Source: Smallanthus sonchifolius (Eukaryota; Streptophyta; Magnoliopsida; Asterales; Asteraceae). From it: a DNA stretch of 64,000 nt. The translations under genes and the position numbers were made by a program. Under the pieces are notes generated by a model that was not told where the DNA came from, made no database searches, and was given only the letters and a program-made list of their open reading frames with translations. This document shows, in pieces, positions 38,238-48,800 of the stretch (position 1 is the first letter of the stretch; every line of letters starts with the position of its first letter). Location of the stretch: the NCBI GenBank assembly GCA_023525975.1, contig CM042020.1, positions 15,897,001 through 15,961,000 on the forward strand. Reading direction: 5' to 3'.

Positions 38238-38891
38238 GGAAATTTTCTTGGATAAATTTTTTAACAGGATATTGCATAGAAGGAGGGGAGTTTTGGAAGA
38301 AAACTTGAAGACAGCCTTTTTCGGGTTTTCAAAAATTTCGTTTCTTCGGCAATATACACGATGTTCTGCCTGATTCAGCCGTAATTCCTTTGATCAAAGT
38401 TCAAGTTTGGGCAGCGGGTAACAAAGTCAAGCATACTTGTGACAAACCAGATCATTAGTTGTTGATTACATGGTGATTCGATCCCTTATCTTTTGCCTAG
38501 AAATAGGAGGGTCTACACTTCAGGGGGAGAATTACCACGAAAGACTTCAAATTATCAGCAGAGTTATGAAGATGTAAGACAAAGTGAGCTTTTGCTTGAA
38601 ATTGACCTTTTTTTAGGGGGAGAGAAGGCAAAAGTTGATCAAGTGTTCGAGAATGTCAAGAATCCTTGTAGAAAGATGGTTATTTACTGCTAAATACTTG
38701 GGATTCAAACCTTTATCATTTGCCTAAAAGATAGGAGGGTCTACACTTGAGGGGGAGAATCATAACGAAAGGCATTGGATTATCAGTCAATCTATGAAGA
38801 CGAAAGACATAGTCGGACAAGAATTGATAGCATCAGTCTAGGGGGAGATTGTTGGGTATAATTTTGAGACTGATGCTGTCAATCGAAATTA

Positions 38892-39081
38892 CAGTATCGA
38901 AACAACTAGTTTCGGTTGAACTTTTGTTCAATCGAAACTACTAGTTTCGGTTGAACTTTTGTTCAATCGAAACTACTAGTTTCGGTTGAACATTTGTTCA
39001 ATCGAAACTACTAGTTTCGGTTGAACATTTGTTCAATCGAAACTACTAGTTTCGGTTGAACATTTGTTCAATCGAAACTAG
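38892..39081 (+). repeat. 35-bp tandem repeat of two palindromes, 5 units (right LTR)
   Basis: Same unit as in the left LTR with one extra copy, accounting for the 35-bp difference in LTR length. The first unit has one change (CGAAACAACTAG). Confidence 0.93.
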
Positions 39082-40672
39082 GTAGTTTTGATACCTGTTT
39101 TTCAGGCCCATTGGGCGGTGGCTTGGAAAACAAGGCGCATGTGCTTGGCCTCCTATATATAGCAGATTATGCCCTAGGAGTGAGTGTGTGTCTGTAGAGG
39201 GAATCACCACCCCAGGGGGAGCTCACCCTGGGGTGAGATAATTGTTAGTGTATGATCGAACCTTTTAATTTTCATTTCAATCAAAGAATCATACGTTTTA
39301 TGCTTTCAATTACCTGTTCTTTTCATTTTCATATGTTTCTGTTCGTGTTTGTGATTCCCGCACCCGTCTCTACCATTTATGATTCGAGAGTGATACCGGA
39401 TCCAGAGATTCCGCCTCTCGATCCGGACTGTTTGAAGATTTCTCCACAGATTTGTGTTTTCGGATCTGTTCAGGACCTACATAAACATTCTTTTCTTTAC
39501 TTTATAAGTATGCATTACTGTATAGTCATTCATATAAATACGTATTCATAACTTTTGCCTTTCTTTCATCTTTCTTTTCTGTATTTTTGTGATTTCATAT
39601 ATATATATATGCATTCACCCTTTTCTTTCTTTTCTTTCTTTCTTTAATTTCATGGGTCATACTCTATAAGGGTGATCAACCCGTCATTTGCTTACGAATG
39701 TCACAAAGACAATCGCCGCGGTCCATCGTCATGGCCCGCCTATACTTACAACCGTCCGGCAACTAGTGCCGTCCGTCATTTTATTCTTACAACCGTCCGG
39801 CAACCTTTGTCCGTCCGTCATGACTTACAACCGTCCTACCGTCGTAGGCCGTAATTCGCCCGTCTACCCGAAGGTATCCGTTTCCCATGCGACTATTATT
39901 TATACAACCGTTCTACTATAATATGCCAATTGCTTCGACCGTCCATTAATGGCATTCGTACGTCCTAGCTGATGAAGGAACGCACTTGTCCCGGTTGTAA
40001 AATAATCACATGGTCGTCCGTCTACCGAAGTAGCCGTTACCATCGAAGCGTCCATAACATTTTCTGTACTTGGCAAGCAATATATACATGGATATAAAGC
40101 AGGATTTCATTCTTTCATATTGTGTTATACTTTCATTCATTCTTTATAATCATGCTTTTCATTCTTTATTCATAATTTCTCTTTCATGTATAGGTATATA
40201 TATATATACTTGTATAACACATATGATCACATTGACATTCATAACATTTATTCACTTAGTGTATACATCTCAGCCCCAAAACATTTGAAAACATTTGCAC
40301 ATAACATAGAAGGGGCACATAGAACTCACCTGATGAGCTACTCTAGGTTATCCTAAACAAAGGTCCAACAGCGTCACTTCTGATCTGGATTGAAGTTTTG
40401 ATTTCAGAGGTTTTGCCCACGAGCTCAGCTGTAACGTGCTCCTCTAATCTCGTGACGATCCGTCGACTTTCTCTCTCTAGACCCGGGCTCCCTTTCTCTC
40501 TCTAGAATTGGTGAAATGGTCAAATGGGCTGTCTTGCCCCTTTTATACCTGGGCTTCCCTCGGCCCGTTAAAGTCGAGCCCAAGCCCATACGTCTTTCTT
40601 TCGCTTTATGACGTTTAAATCCCCATCGTATTGTTATTTACTTATTTACTATTTTCGGGATGTTACATTAAA

Positions 40673-41746
40673 ATTCTTGAACCCTCTTGTTGTGTACTTT
40701 AATTACAATAAACTACTGAATATAGCCTGTGCGTAGCGACGGGTTGTTTTTAGGAAAATCGAAACCTAAATCTCACGACGATATATTCGAAAAGCACTAA
40801 AAGGTTACGTCATTGTAAAAACCGTACGTTAAAAAATACGTACGCGAACATAAAAAAATCATTGGTTGAAGAGAAAATCGTGTAAAACCGTCGCCTCCCT
40901 AAATTTAGTATTTAAAAATATAATTATTTAAATATTATAATTAATTAAACTTAATTAAGTAATAAAATAAATTAATTAATTAAATAGTAAAAAGGTTTAG
41001 TTAAATAATAAAAAAAAACAAAAGCTCAAATTATCTTCAAGAAAAAAAAAGTAAAAAAGGAAAATTAAAATCTGAACTAAATAATAGAAGAAAAAAAATT
41101 AAAAAGAAAGCTAAAAAAATTTGTTATTTGATTAATTAATAAAAGAAAAAAGGGGGAAAAACAAGGGTGGCTTGACTAGATAAAAAAATATGAGACCGCT
41201 TAGGGACCTCATATTTTAGGGTGCCCAATTTTAGGATTTAACTTCATTTAATTTTCAGGTTTTGACAATTAGAACAAAAATTCAGTATACTTGAAAAAAT
41301 TTTCTTTTTACTAAAACTCGTTCGAACTTTAATACGTGTGATTGTGTGACTTTAAAAAATTGTATAAAATAAATGTGGATCATTATATTCTTATGTGTTA
41401 GGTATCTAATAAAAAAATTGTATTTTTTTATAAAAATGACCCTAATTTTATAATTCGTTTTGAGCCTTAAAAAAGGTTTGAAAAAAAAAAGACAAAAAAC
41501 CAACCAAAGAATTGGGAGGGAGGGAGGGGGGGGAGGACTCGCGTGGAAGGGTTGGGAGTGGGACGTTGAAACAACCACGCCCATGCCTGGTTTCTGTTAA
41601 TGTTGATAAATGGTGAAAAACAAATACAAAAACAAAACTAATCAATAGAAGAGTTCTACATGACAAACCCCAAACCTTTTACTATATTACTTGTGTTTAC
41701 ATACGTGGTGAAAATTATCAATACATAAAATTCTTAAATATTTATA
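40673..41746. other. Unassigned AT-rich DNA
   Basis: No gene seen. Low-complexity A-rich runs at 40920-41160 and a short G-rich run near 41515. The open stretches on the minus strand (41282-41666) are low complexity. Confidence 0.45.
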
Positions 41747-42183
41747 TCTATACTATATAATAAATAAAGGTTTTTTCATGCCACGTGTCACCTCCATATT
41801 CATTTTCATCATTTTTTTCTCGCATCTCTCTCTTATTAAATGCACCTCTATCTTTTAATAATAATATATTTTTAAAGAAAATATTAATTATATTAATAAA
41901 AACACATTTATTTTAAATTATATCTTATTATAAGAAAACTTTAAAATCTAATTATGTAACTTTTATTTTCAATCAAATAGTAATGAAAGTCAAATTATAG
42001 TAAATAGTAATTAACGTATTTTTGAAACTCAATTATATATTATTTTTCACATATTTTGAATTTTGTTTTCTATACTTAGTATATTTAATACATTTTTACA
42101 CCTATAAAATATATATATACAAATTTAAGAATTTTATCTATTGATATTTTTCACCCCTTGTGTAGACACGAGTCCTAAGCTAG
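41747..42183 (+). mobile_element. Helitron, short non-autonomous (437 bp)
   Basis: Starts TCTATACTATATAATAAA after an A and ends TCCTAAGCTAG before a T, the 5'-TC / CTAG-3' and A^T insertion rules of Helitrons. A weakened hairpin (TTGTGTAGACACGA) lies just before the end. Confidence 0.75.
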
Positions 42184-42754
42184 TATTTGTATATATTTTT
42201 AACTGAGTTATTTAGATAAAATCTCACTCATATTCGGCGATTCCACAAGTTTTGTTGTAATTTTGTTATCTTCTTTAGTGTTCCTACTATCGAGCATGAT
42301 TAAACGCAAATGTGATATTATAGTTTATTTCCAAATTTTCGTTCGGCTAAAGAAAGCGTCGAAATGAGGATGTAAGAGTCTTAGATTTGTCATCCTCAAT
42401 GCTGCCACGCCAAGCGACGGTATTCACTTCAGGCATCACAGCCGTTATGTAACACATAAGGGAAGAAGCCAGAGGAAGCAACCGAATACAAAAATTCAAA
42501 CGACACAACAGAACGCCACAGCCATCGCCTTCTCACCGGCAAAACAAACTAGAAACAATTACGTAACCTGCGGTGTTGGCGAGCAATCAAAGAAAAAGGG
42601 GGTAGAAGAGGCAGGGATAAGGTTGGATCCAGATAGCAACATGCGTGTATATATGACGCATGAGAAGAGGACGCCCTCACACGTAAAACACACCAATCAC
42701 TTGTACTCCATGCCTTGCAGGTTGTACATGTTACTATTCACCTCATGAGTTTTA
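42184..42754. other. Unassigned stretch between Helitron pieces
   Basis: More GC-balanced than its surroundings at 42350-42720. No open frame of note, no element ends recognised. Confidence 0.35.
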
Positions 42755-42979
42755 ATATAGTATAAATCAAATAGTAAATGAAAGTCAAATTATATTAAAT
42801 AGTAATTAACGTATTTTCGAAACCCAATTATATATTAATTTTTACATATTTTGAATTTTGTTTTCTATCCTTAGTATATGTAATACATTTTTACACCTAT
42901 AAAATATATACATAAAGATTTAAGAAATTTTATCTATTGATATTTTTCACCCCGTGTGTAGACACGGGTCCTAAGCTAG
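42755..42979 (+). mobile_element. Helitron 3' part (same family)
   Basis: Matches the last ~210 bp of 41747-42183 and keeps a sharper terminal hairpin, CCCGTGTGTAGACACGGG, before TCCTAAGCTAG and T. The 5' half is missing. Confidence 0.7.
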
Positions 42980-43000
42980 TATATATATATATATATATAT

Positions 43001-43354
43001 TAAAGGTGTAAAAATGTATTACATATACTAAGGATAGAAAACAAAATTCAAAATATGTAAAAGTTAATATATAATTGGGTTTCGAAAATACGTTAATTAC
43101 TATTTAATGTAATTCGACTTTTATTTATTTTTTATTGAAAATAAAAGTTACATAATTAGATTTCAAAGTTTCTTATAATGAGGGATAAATTAAAATAAAT
43201 GTGTTTTATTAGTATAATTAGTATTTTTTTAAATAAATTATTATTAAAAGATAAATGTGTATTTAATAAGAGAGAGATGCGGGAAAAAATTATGAGAATG
43301 ATTATGGAGACGACACGTGTCATGAAAAAACCTTTATTTATTATATAGTATAGA
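43001..43354 (-). mobile_element. Helitron 5' part, inverted (same family)
   Basis: On the minus strand it starts TCTATACTATATAATAAA at 43354 and follows the first Helitron until about 43001. There it meets a (TA)10 tract and loses its 3' hairpin. Confidence 0.7.
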
Positions 43355-43419
43355 TTAATACAACTAAAATTTTAGTTTTGAAAATTTTAAAGTATATCAA
43401 ATAATTATCTACCTATTAC

Positions 43420-43469
43420 CTAGTATCTAGTGATGGTGTTTGCTCCCAATAAAAGTGGTGTAAGTTTAA
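43420..43469 (+). mobile_element. SINE-like element, left part (split by the chromovirus)
   Basis: Left part of a tRNA-like sequence that resumes at 52580 (TTTAAATACTTGTAACTTTG). Together they resemble the better preserved copy at 52785-52895. Confidence 0.45.
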
Positions 43470-45543
43470 TGTAACATCCCAAATAATGACAAGACAAATA
43501 GAAAAGGGAAATAAAGTGGGCTTGGCCAAAATTTCGGCCCATGGGCCGAAAAGAAAAGGGGGAAACCCCATTACAAAACAGCAGCTTCAACCCAAACCCC
43601 TCTCATTTCATCTTCCTGCGCAAGAACACTAGAGAGAGAGAGAGAGAGCGATCGGCTTGTGAAGAAAACCGCAAGGAGAAGACTCAAGGGCTCGGGAATC
43701 ATCCGTCTCCACCATTTCAACGCAAAGCAACAGAAATCGGGCCTGTTGAGGTAAGCATCGCCTCTGATTCTGAGTCTTTGCATGTCTCGGGTTTAAATCA
43801 AATAAAGATACGATTTTTGCATACGAAACTTGAAACAAATCACGTATTTGAACTCAAGAACGATAAAGGAAGGTGTTTAACGTAAAATGCTCAAGGTTTA
43901 ATCGATTTGAAATAAGTTGGCTGGAGCAAGGTTCTGGTCAGGGAAGATGCAGACCCATGACTCGAAACTATAGTTTCGATACATACAGACCCGTCGAAAC
44001 TACTCTAGTTTCGATAGTCATGTTTGACTCGAAACTATCTAGTTTCGATAGCAGCCAATGACTCGAAACTACCATAGTTTCGATAAGAACTCAGGACTCG
44101 AAACTACCTAGTTTCGAGTGTCACCTTGAACCTAAACTACTAAGATTTTTCATAAGTTAATGACTCGAAACTACCATAGTTTCGATAGGATCTCATGACT
44201 CGAAACTACCTAGTTTCGATAGAAGGATTATGACTCGAAACTACCTAGTTTCGAGTGTAAGACCATAGCTCGAAACTACCATAGTTTCGATGCGACCCAC
44301 CTCCCGAAACTACTAAGTTCAAGAACAGTAATGTCTAGTGTCATTTAGGAGCCCTACCTTATATGTATGACTTTATTATACAGATTGTGGGTGACCTTAG
44401 TGACGTTTCGAAACCAGCTATTATACTTCAGGGACCCGCCTATCAGGTGAGTTCTATGTGCCCCTTCTATGTTATGTGCAAATGTTTTCAAATGTTTTGG
44501 GGCTGAGATGTATACACTAAGTGAATAAATGTTATGAATGCCAATGTGATCATATGTGATACTTATATACATATGAATGTTAATATGATCATACGTAAAA
44601 TAATGATGAACAAGAATGAAACGAATGTATACAAAGAATGAATGAACGAACGACATAACGAAAAAGAAAAGAAAATCTTGCTTTATATTTTATATATTGC
44701 TTGTTACGAATGCATGTAAATGTATGGACGCTTCGATGATAACGGCTACTTCGGTAGACGGACGACCTCGTGACTATTTTGCAACCGGGACAAACACGTT
44801 CCTTCATTAGCTAGGACGTGTGAAAGGCACTAATGGACGGTCGAAGCAATTGCCTTATCAATGATAAGTAGAACGGTTGCATATATAATAGTTCACGTGG
44901 GAAACGGATGCCTTAGGGCAGACGGGCGAATATGACGGACTACGACGGTAGTACGGTTAAGACGGACGGCCGAAGGTTTGCCGGACGGTATAGCATAACA
45001 GATGGCCGAAGGTTTGCCGGATGTTGTGGAGGACGGACTACGACGGTAGGACGGGCGTATTGTCTTCGTGACTTACGCATAAATGAATGTTGGCTGATCA
45101 CTCTTATGAGTATGACCAATAAATGTTAATGAAAGTAAAGGTGAATGCATATTTATGTGCTCACATACGAATGATAAAAGAAAGCAAAGGATATGTAAAT
45201 GTGTGTTTATATTTATATATTTATACGTAAGTATTTATAAATGAATAATGTTCATACCTAAATGTTTTTAACTAGAACTCACCAGCGTTAGCTGACTTTT
45301 AGTATACATTTCAGGTAAAAAGAAGAAAGGTCGTGCATTGGAGTGAAGGCTATCCCGATCAAGGGCTGACATCCCATCCACTTTAATTTTTGTTAAAGCA
45401 ATGTGTTATGCTTAAATGATTAAGACTTCCGCTGTTTTGATTATGTAATTGAATGATGAATGTTTTAAATTTAAGTTCAGTATTTATGACTATGTTTATG
45501 AGTAAATCCAACAAGTGAGGTCACCCGGGAAAGGGGCCTTACA
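43470..45543 (+). repeat. 5' LTR of the intact chromovirus (2074 bp)
   Basis: TGTAACATCCC ... GGGCCTTACA. Includes a palindrome array (43964-44320), the splice-like donor box GGTGAGTTCTA at 44446-44456, its complement TAGAACTCACC at 45273-45283, and an acceptor-like TTTCAG at 45309-45314. A 114-codon open stretch at 43541-43885 lies in the leader and is not a recognised protein. Confidence 0.96.
43964..44320 (+). repeat. Palindrome array in the left LTR (CGAAACTA-n-TAGTTTCG)
   Basis: Nine intact palindromes with identical 8-bp arms and centres of 0-3 nt (none, CTC, TC, CCA, CC), plus two decayed copies (near 44135 and 44310). Spacing is 30-45 bp. The second LTR has the same array at 51000-51356. 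Confidence 0.93.
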
Positions 45544-45546
45544 AGT

Positions 45547-45558
45547 TGGTATCAGAGC
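45547..45558 (+). other. Primer binding site (initiator tRNA-Met type)
   Basis: TGGTATCAGAGC three bases after the LTR end at 45543. Confidence 0.93.
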
Positions 45559-45897
45559 AATAGTTTGAGAGATTCAGACATCCCTAAATGTCTGGACTCA
45601 AGCTGATAATGGGACCAACGCACGGATGTCAGTCTGGGTAGCCGACGCCAACGCCAGTGCAGTAAGTAAGTCATAAAGTTAATGCCTATAGTTAGGGATA
45701 GATACCTTAACTTAGAACGCTTAGATGTCAATGTCACTACTGATGTGAAGAGTTCCGAACCCGAAAAGCAAAGCAAATTATTAATCACAAACCGGTCACT
45801 GTAATTAAGAATTTACCTTGCTCGTACTGTTCCAAACTATGATCTGAAGAAATGACATTGATGTATTCCCTTTTTAACTATCAGGAAATTAAGAACT

Positions 45898-48800
45898 ATG
45901 GCTGGTGGAGGAAGAACAGGACCTCGAGGCGGTCGCCCTGGCCGACGAGGTAGACCTCCGTTGAACCCAAGATTTGAAGAAGAAGAGAGTGTGCACGCAG
46001 AGCACACCGAAAGTGTGCACGAAACAGAAGTGACCCCAATTATGAACGACAGTCCAGGGCCTATACAGTTGGAACCTGAAGTCAGGGATGCTATTGCCCG
46101 TGAAGTTGTGCTCACTTTGAAAAAGGTATTGCCTGATCTACTATCCGAGGCAATAAAGAAAAGTAAGGAGGAGGATGAAGGAGACAATGAAGAGAAAGTA
46201 TATGACAGTGATGGGGATGAAATAAAGATTGGATCGAGAAATCGTGGGTGCACTTACAAAGGTTTCAAGGACGGAGACCCACCCAAGTTCGATGGGAGCA
46301 AAGATTCAGTGGCAACGCTTGAATGGATTGAGAGGATGAGTGCTGTAATCAACATCAGCGAGTGTCGACCAGACCAGGCTGTTAAATATGTTGCTCATTC
46401 TTTCACCAACGAAGCCTTAGGTTGGTGGAGGAACATTCAGAGGACAAAGTCCCCAAACGCTCTTGCAAGAATGACATGGGAAGAACTGAAAAAGCTGGTA
46501 ATTCAAAAGTTCTGTCCCCAGAACGAAATTGATCGAGTGGAAAATGAATTCCTAAACCTTAAAGCTGGCAACAAGACACACCGCCAGTATACTTCTAGAT
46601 TCAATGAGTTGGCACAGCTGGTACCCCACCTGGTAGAGACTGAGGAGCGATTGATTAAGTATTATGTCAAAGGCCTACCCCAAAAGGTCCGTGTTCATGT
46701 GAAAGCTAACCTACCCTCGACTTTCGAGTCGGTAGTGAATCTGTCCGGAATCGTTTATGACGATTATGCCAATGAGGACCCGGTGCCGGAGGCACCAAAG
46801 AGGAAGTGGGAGAACTCGTCTAAGGGGACTGGAAGAAGAAATGTTACTGCTGAGGCAAAGAAGCCAAGGAATGATGAGTACGAAATATGCACAAAATGCG
46901 GGAAACAGCACCGCGGTGAATGTTTGGCCGGCTCAACCATGTGTTTTAAATGTGGAAGACCGGGGCACTACTCGAAGGATTGTACTAAGGGCATCAAGTG
47001 CCAGAACTGTGGTTGGTATGGGCACGCTACTAAGGATTGCAGAAAGACCGGACAATCTGGTTCGGGGAAAGAAAAAGAAAAGGAACAGCCAAAGGCTAGG
47101 ACTCGGGCCTATGCTTTAACCGAGGAAGAAGCAAGAGGAAACCCTGACGTCGTGTCGGGTACGTTCCTAGTAAATGATGAACATGCTGCTATTCTGTTTG
47201 ATTCTGGTGCTAGTAAAAGTTTTATATCCACTGCATTTAGCCGCAAATTAGACTGCACAATCACTAGCCTTATAAGGGCCTTTAGCGTACAAACTGCTAT
47301 TGGTAAAAACTCAGTAGTCATCCAAGTGACTGACGATTGCATGGTAGAAATAGAGGGCCATAAGTTTCCATCTAAATTGTACCTTCTAACCTTAGGAGGA
47401 TTCGATGTAGTATTGGGCATGGATTGGTTAGCTGCCAACGAAGCTCAAATCATATGTAAACGAAAGATGATACATCTCAAGGCCACTGACGGCAGTCCGA
47501 TTACGGTTTATGGTGACTGGAATAGCACAATGCCGAACGTCATCTCGATGATCAAGGCCGAAAGTTACATGAGGCGCGGTTGCGAAGCTTATCTGGCGTA
47601 TGTTATTGACGATAGAATGAAAACGAAAGAGCTAAAAGATGTACCCGTGGTGTGCAATTTTCCAGAAGTGTTCCCAGAGGACCTACCTGGTTTGCCGCTC
47701 GATCGGGAAATAGAATTTCAGATTGACTTACTGCCAGGAGCTGAGCCCGTTGCCAAGGCACCATACCGATTGGCTCCGTCAGAAATGAAAGAATTAATGT
47801 CCCAACTTGAAGAATTAACAGAGAAAGGATTTATCAGACCGAGCATCTCACCATGGGGCGCTCCGGTATTATTTGTAAAGAAAAAGGACGGCAGCATGCG
47901 CATGTGCATCGACTACCGTGAATTGAACAAGAGAACAGTAAAGAACAAATACCCACTGCCTAGAATAGACGACCTCTTTGATCAATTACAAGGCGCGAGT
48001 TGGTTCTCAAAGATTGATCTCAGGTCGGGTTACCATCAATTGAAAGTAAGAGAGGAAGATGTACCGAAAACTGCGTTTCGTACGCGTTATGGGCATTATG
48101 AATTTCTCGTGATGTCCTTCGGATTAACTAACGCACCAGCAGCATTTATGGATTTAATGAACAGAGTATGCCGACCCATGTTGGATCGATCAGTAATAGT
48201 TTTTATAGATGACATCCTCATATATTCAAAGAATGAAGGTGATCACCACTGTCACCTAAGGGAAGTATTGGAGGTGCTAAAGCAGGAGAAGTTGTACGCA
48301 AAATTCTCCAAATGCGCGTTCTGGCTTAGAGAAGTCCAATTCCTAGGTCATGTCATAAACCCAGGCGGCATTATGGTGGATCCTGCAAAGATCGAAACGG
48401 TAAAAGAATGGAACATCCCGAAAACGCCAACGGAAATACGAAGTTTTCTGGGATTGGCAGGCTACTATCGGAGATTCATTCAGGATTTCTCGAGAATAGC
48501 CTCGCCACTGACGAAGCTGACACGTAAGGAAGTAAAGTATGAATGGGGCCCATCCCAAAATAACGCATTTGAAGAATTGAAGACACGATTAACCCAAGCT
48601 CCAATTTTGACCTTACCTGAGGGGAACGAGGACTTGGTAGTTTACTCCGACGCTTCGGGTCAAGGATTGGGTTGTGTACTTATGCAAAGGGGAAAAGTTA
48701 TTGCTTATGCCTCGCGGCAGCTAAAGATTCATGAAGTTAACTACCCGACTCACGATCTGGAGTTGGCAGCAGTGGTTTTCGCGTTAAAAATATGGAGACA

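Larger units (their letters stand above)
37129..39481 (+). mobile_element. Non-coding LTR retroelement (copia/SIRE-like signals), nested in the chromovirus LTR
   Basis: LTRs 37129-37725 (597 bp) and 38850-39481 (632 bp) run TGTTGGG ... GACCTACA. PBS TGGTATCAGAGC at 37728-37739. Polypurine tract CTAGGGGGAGATTG just before the second LTR. TSD TAAAC. The 1.1-kb interior has no open frame. It holds a 30-plus-base A run at about 38199-38233, further CGAAACTA-type palindromes (38060-38150), and two upstream polypurine-like repeats (TTCAGGGGGAGAATTA near 38518, TTGAGGGGGAGAATCA near 38747). Transposition would need proteins from another element. The LTRs differ mainly by one 35-bp repeat unit. Confidence 0.93.
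30401..40667 (-). mobile_element. Full-length Ty3/gypsy chromovirus (Tekay-like), minus strand, inactive
   Basis: LTRs at 30401-31876 and 36844-40667 (the latter split by a nested element). Flanked by the 5-bp duplication TTAAA (30396-30400 and 40668-40672). PBS at 36829-36840, gag-pol at 36490-31916, and a polypurine tract (AAGGAGGGTAGACT on the minus strand) just before the 3' LTR at 31876. The two LTRs agree closely; I saw about six substitutions, a 1-bp change, and an 11-bp deletion in the right copy (near 40515, versus 31715 on the left). The element is therefore young despite its dead polyprotein. Confidence 0.93.
36844..40667 (-). repeat. 5' LTR of the minus-strand chromovirus, split by a nested element
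   Basis: LTR parts 36844-37128 and 39487-40667 together make about 1466 bp and match 30401-31876. The interruption carries its own duplication TAAAC (37124-37128 and 39482-39486). Confidence 0.93.

Noticed and set aside
37170..39081. Regular 35-bp repeats with palindromes look like a CRISPR array
   Set aside because: Units are contiguous with no unique spacers, lie inside plant LTRs, and have no cas genes nearby.
43541..43885. 114-codon open frame in both LTRs of the intact chromovirus (second copy 50577-50921)
   Set aside because: It lies in the LTR leader and matches no domain I know; the identical second copy is just LTR duplication. It could act as an upstream ORF but is not supported as a gene.
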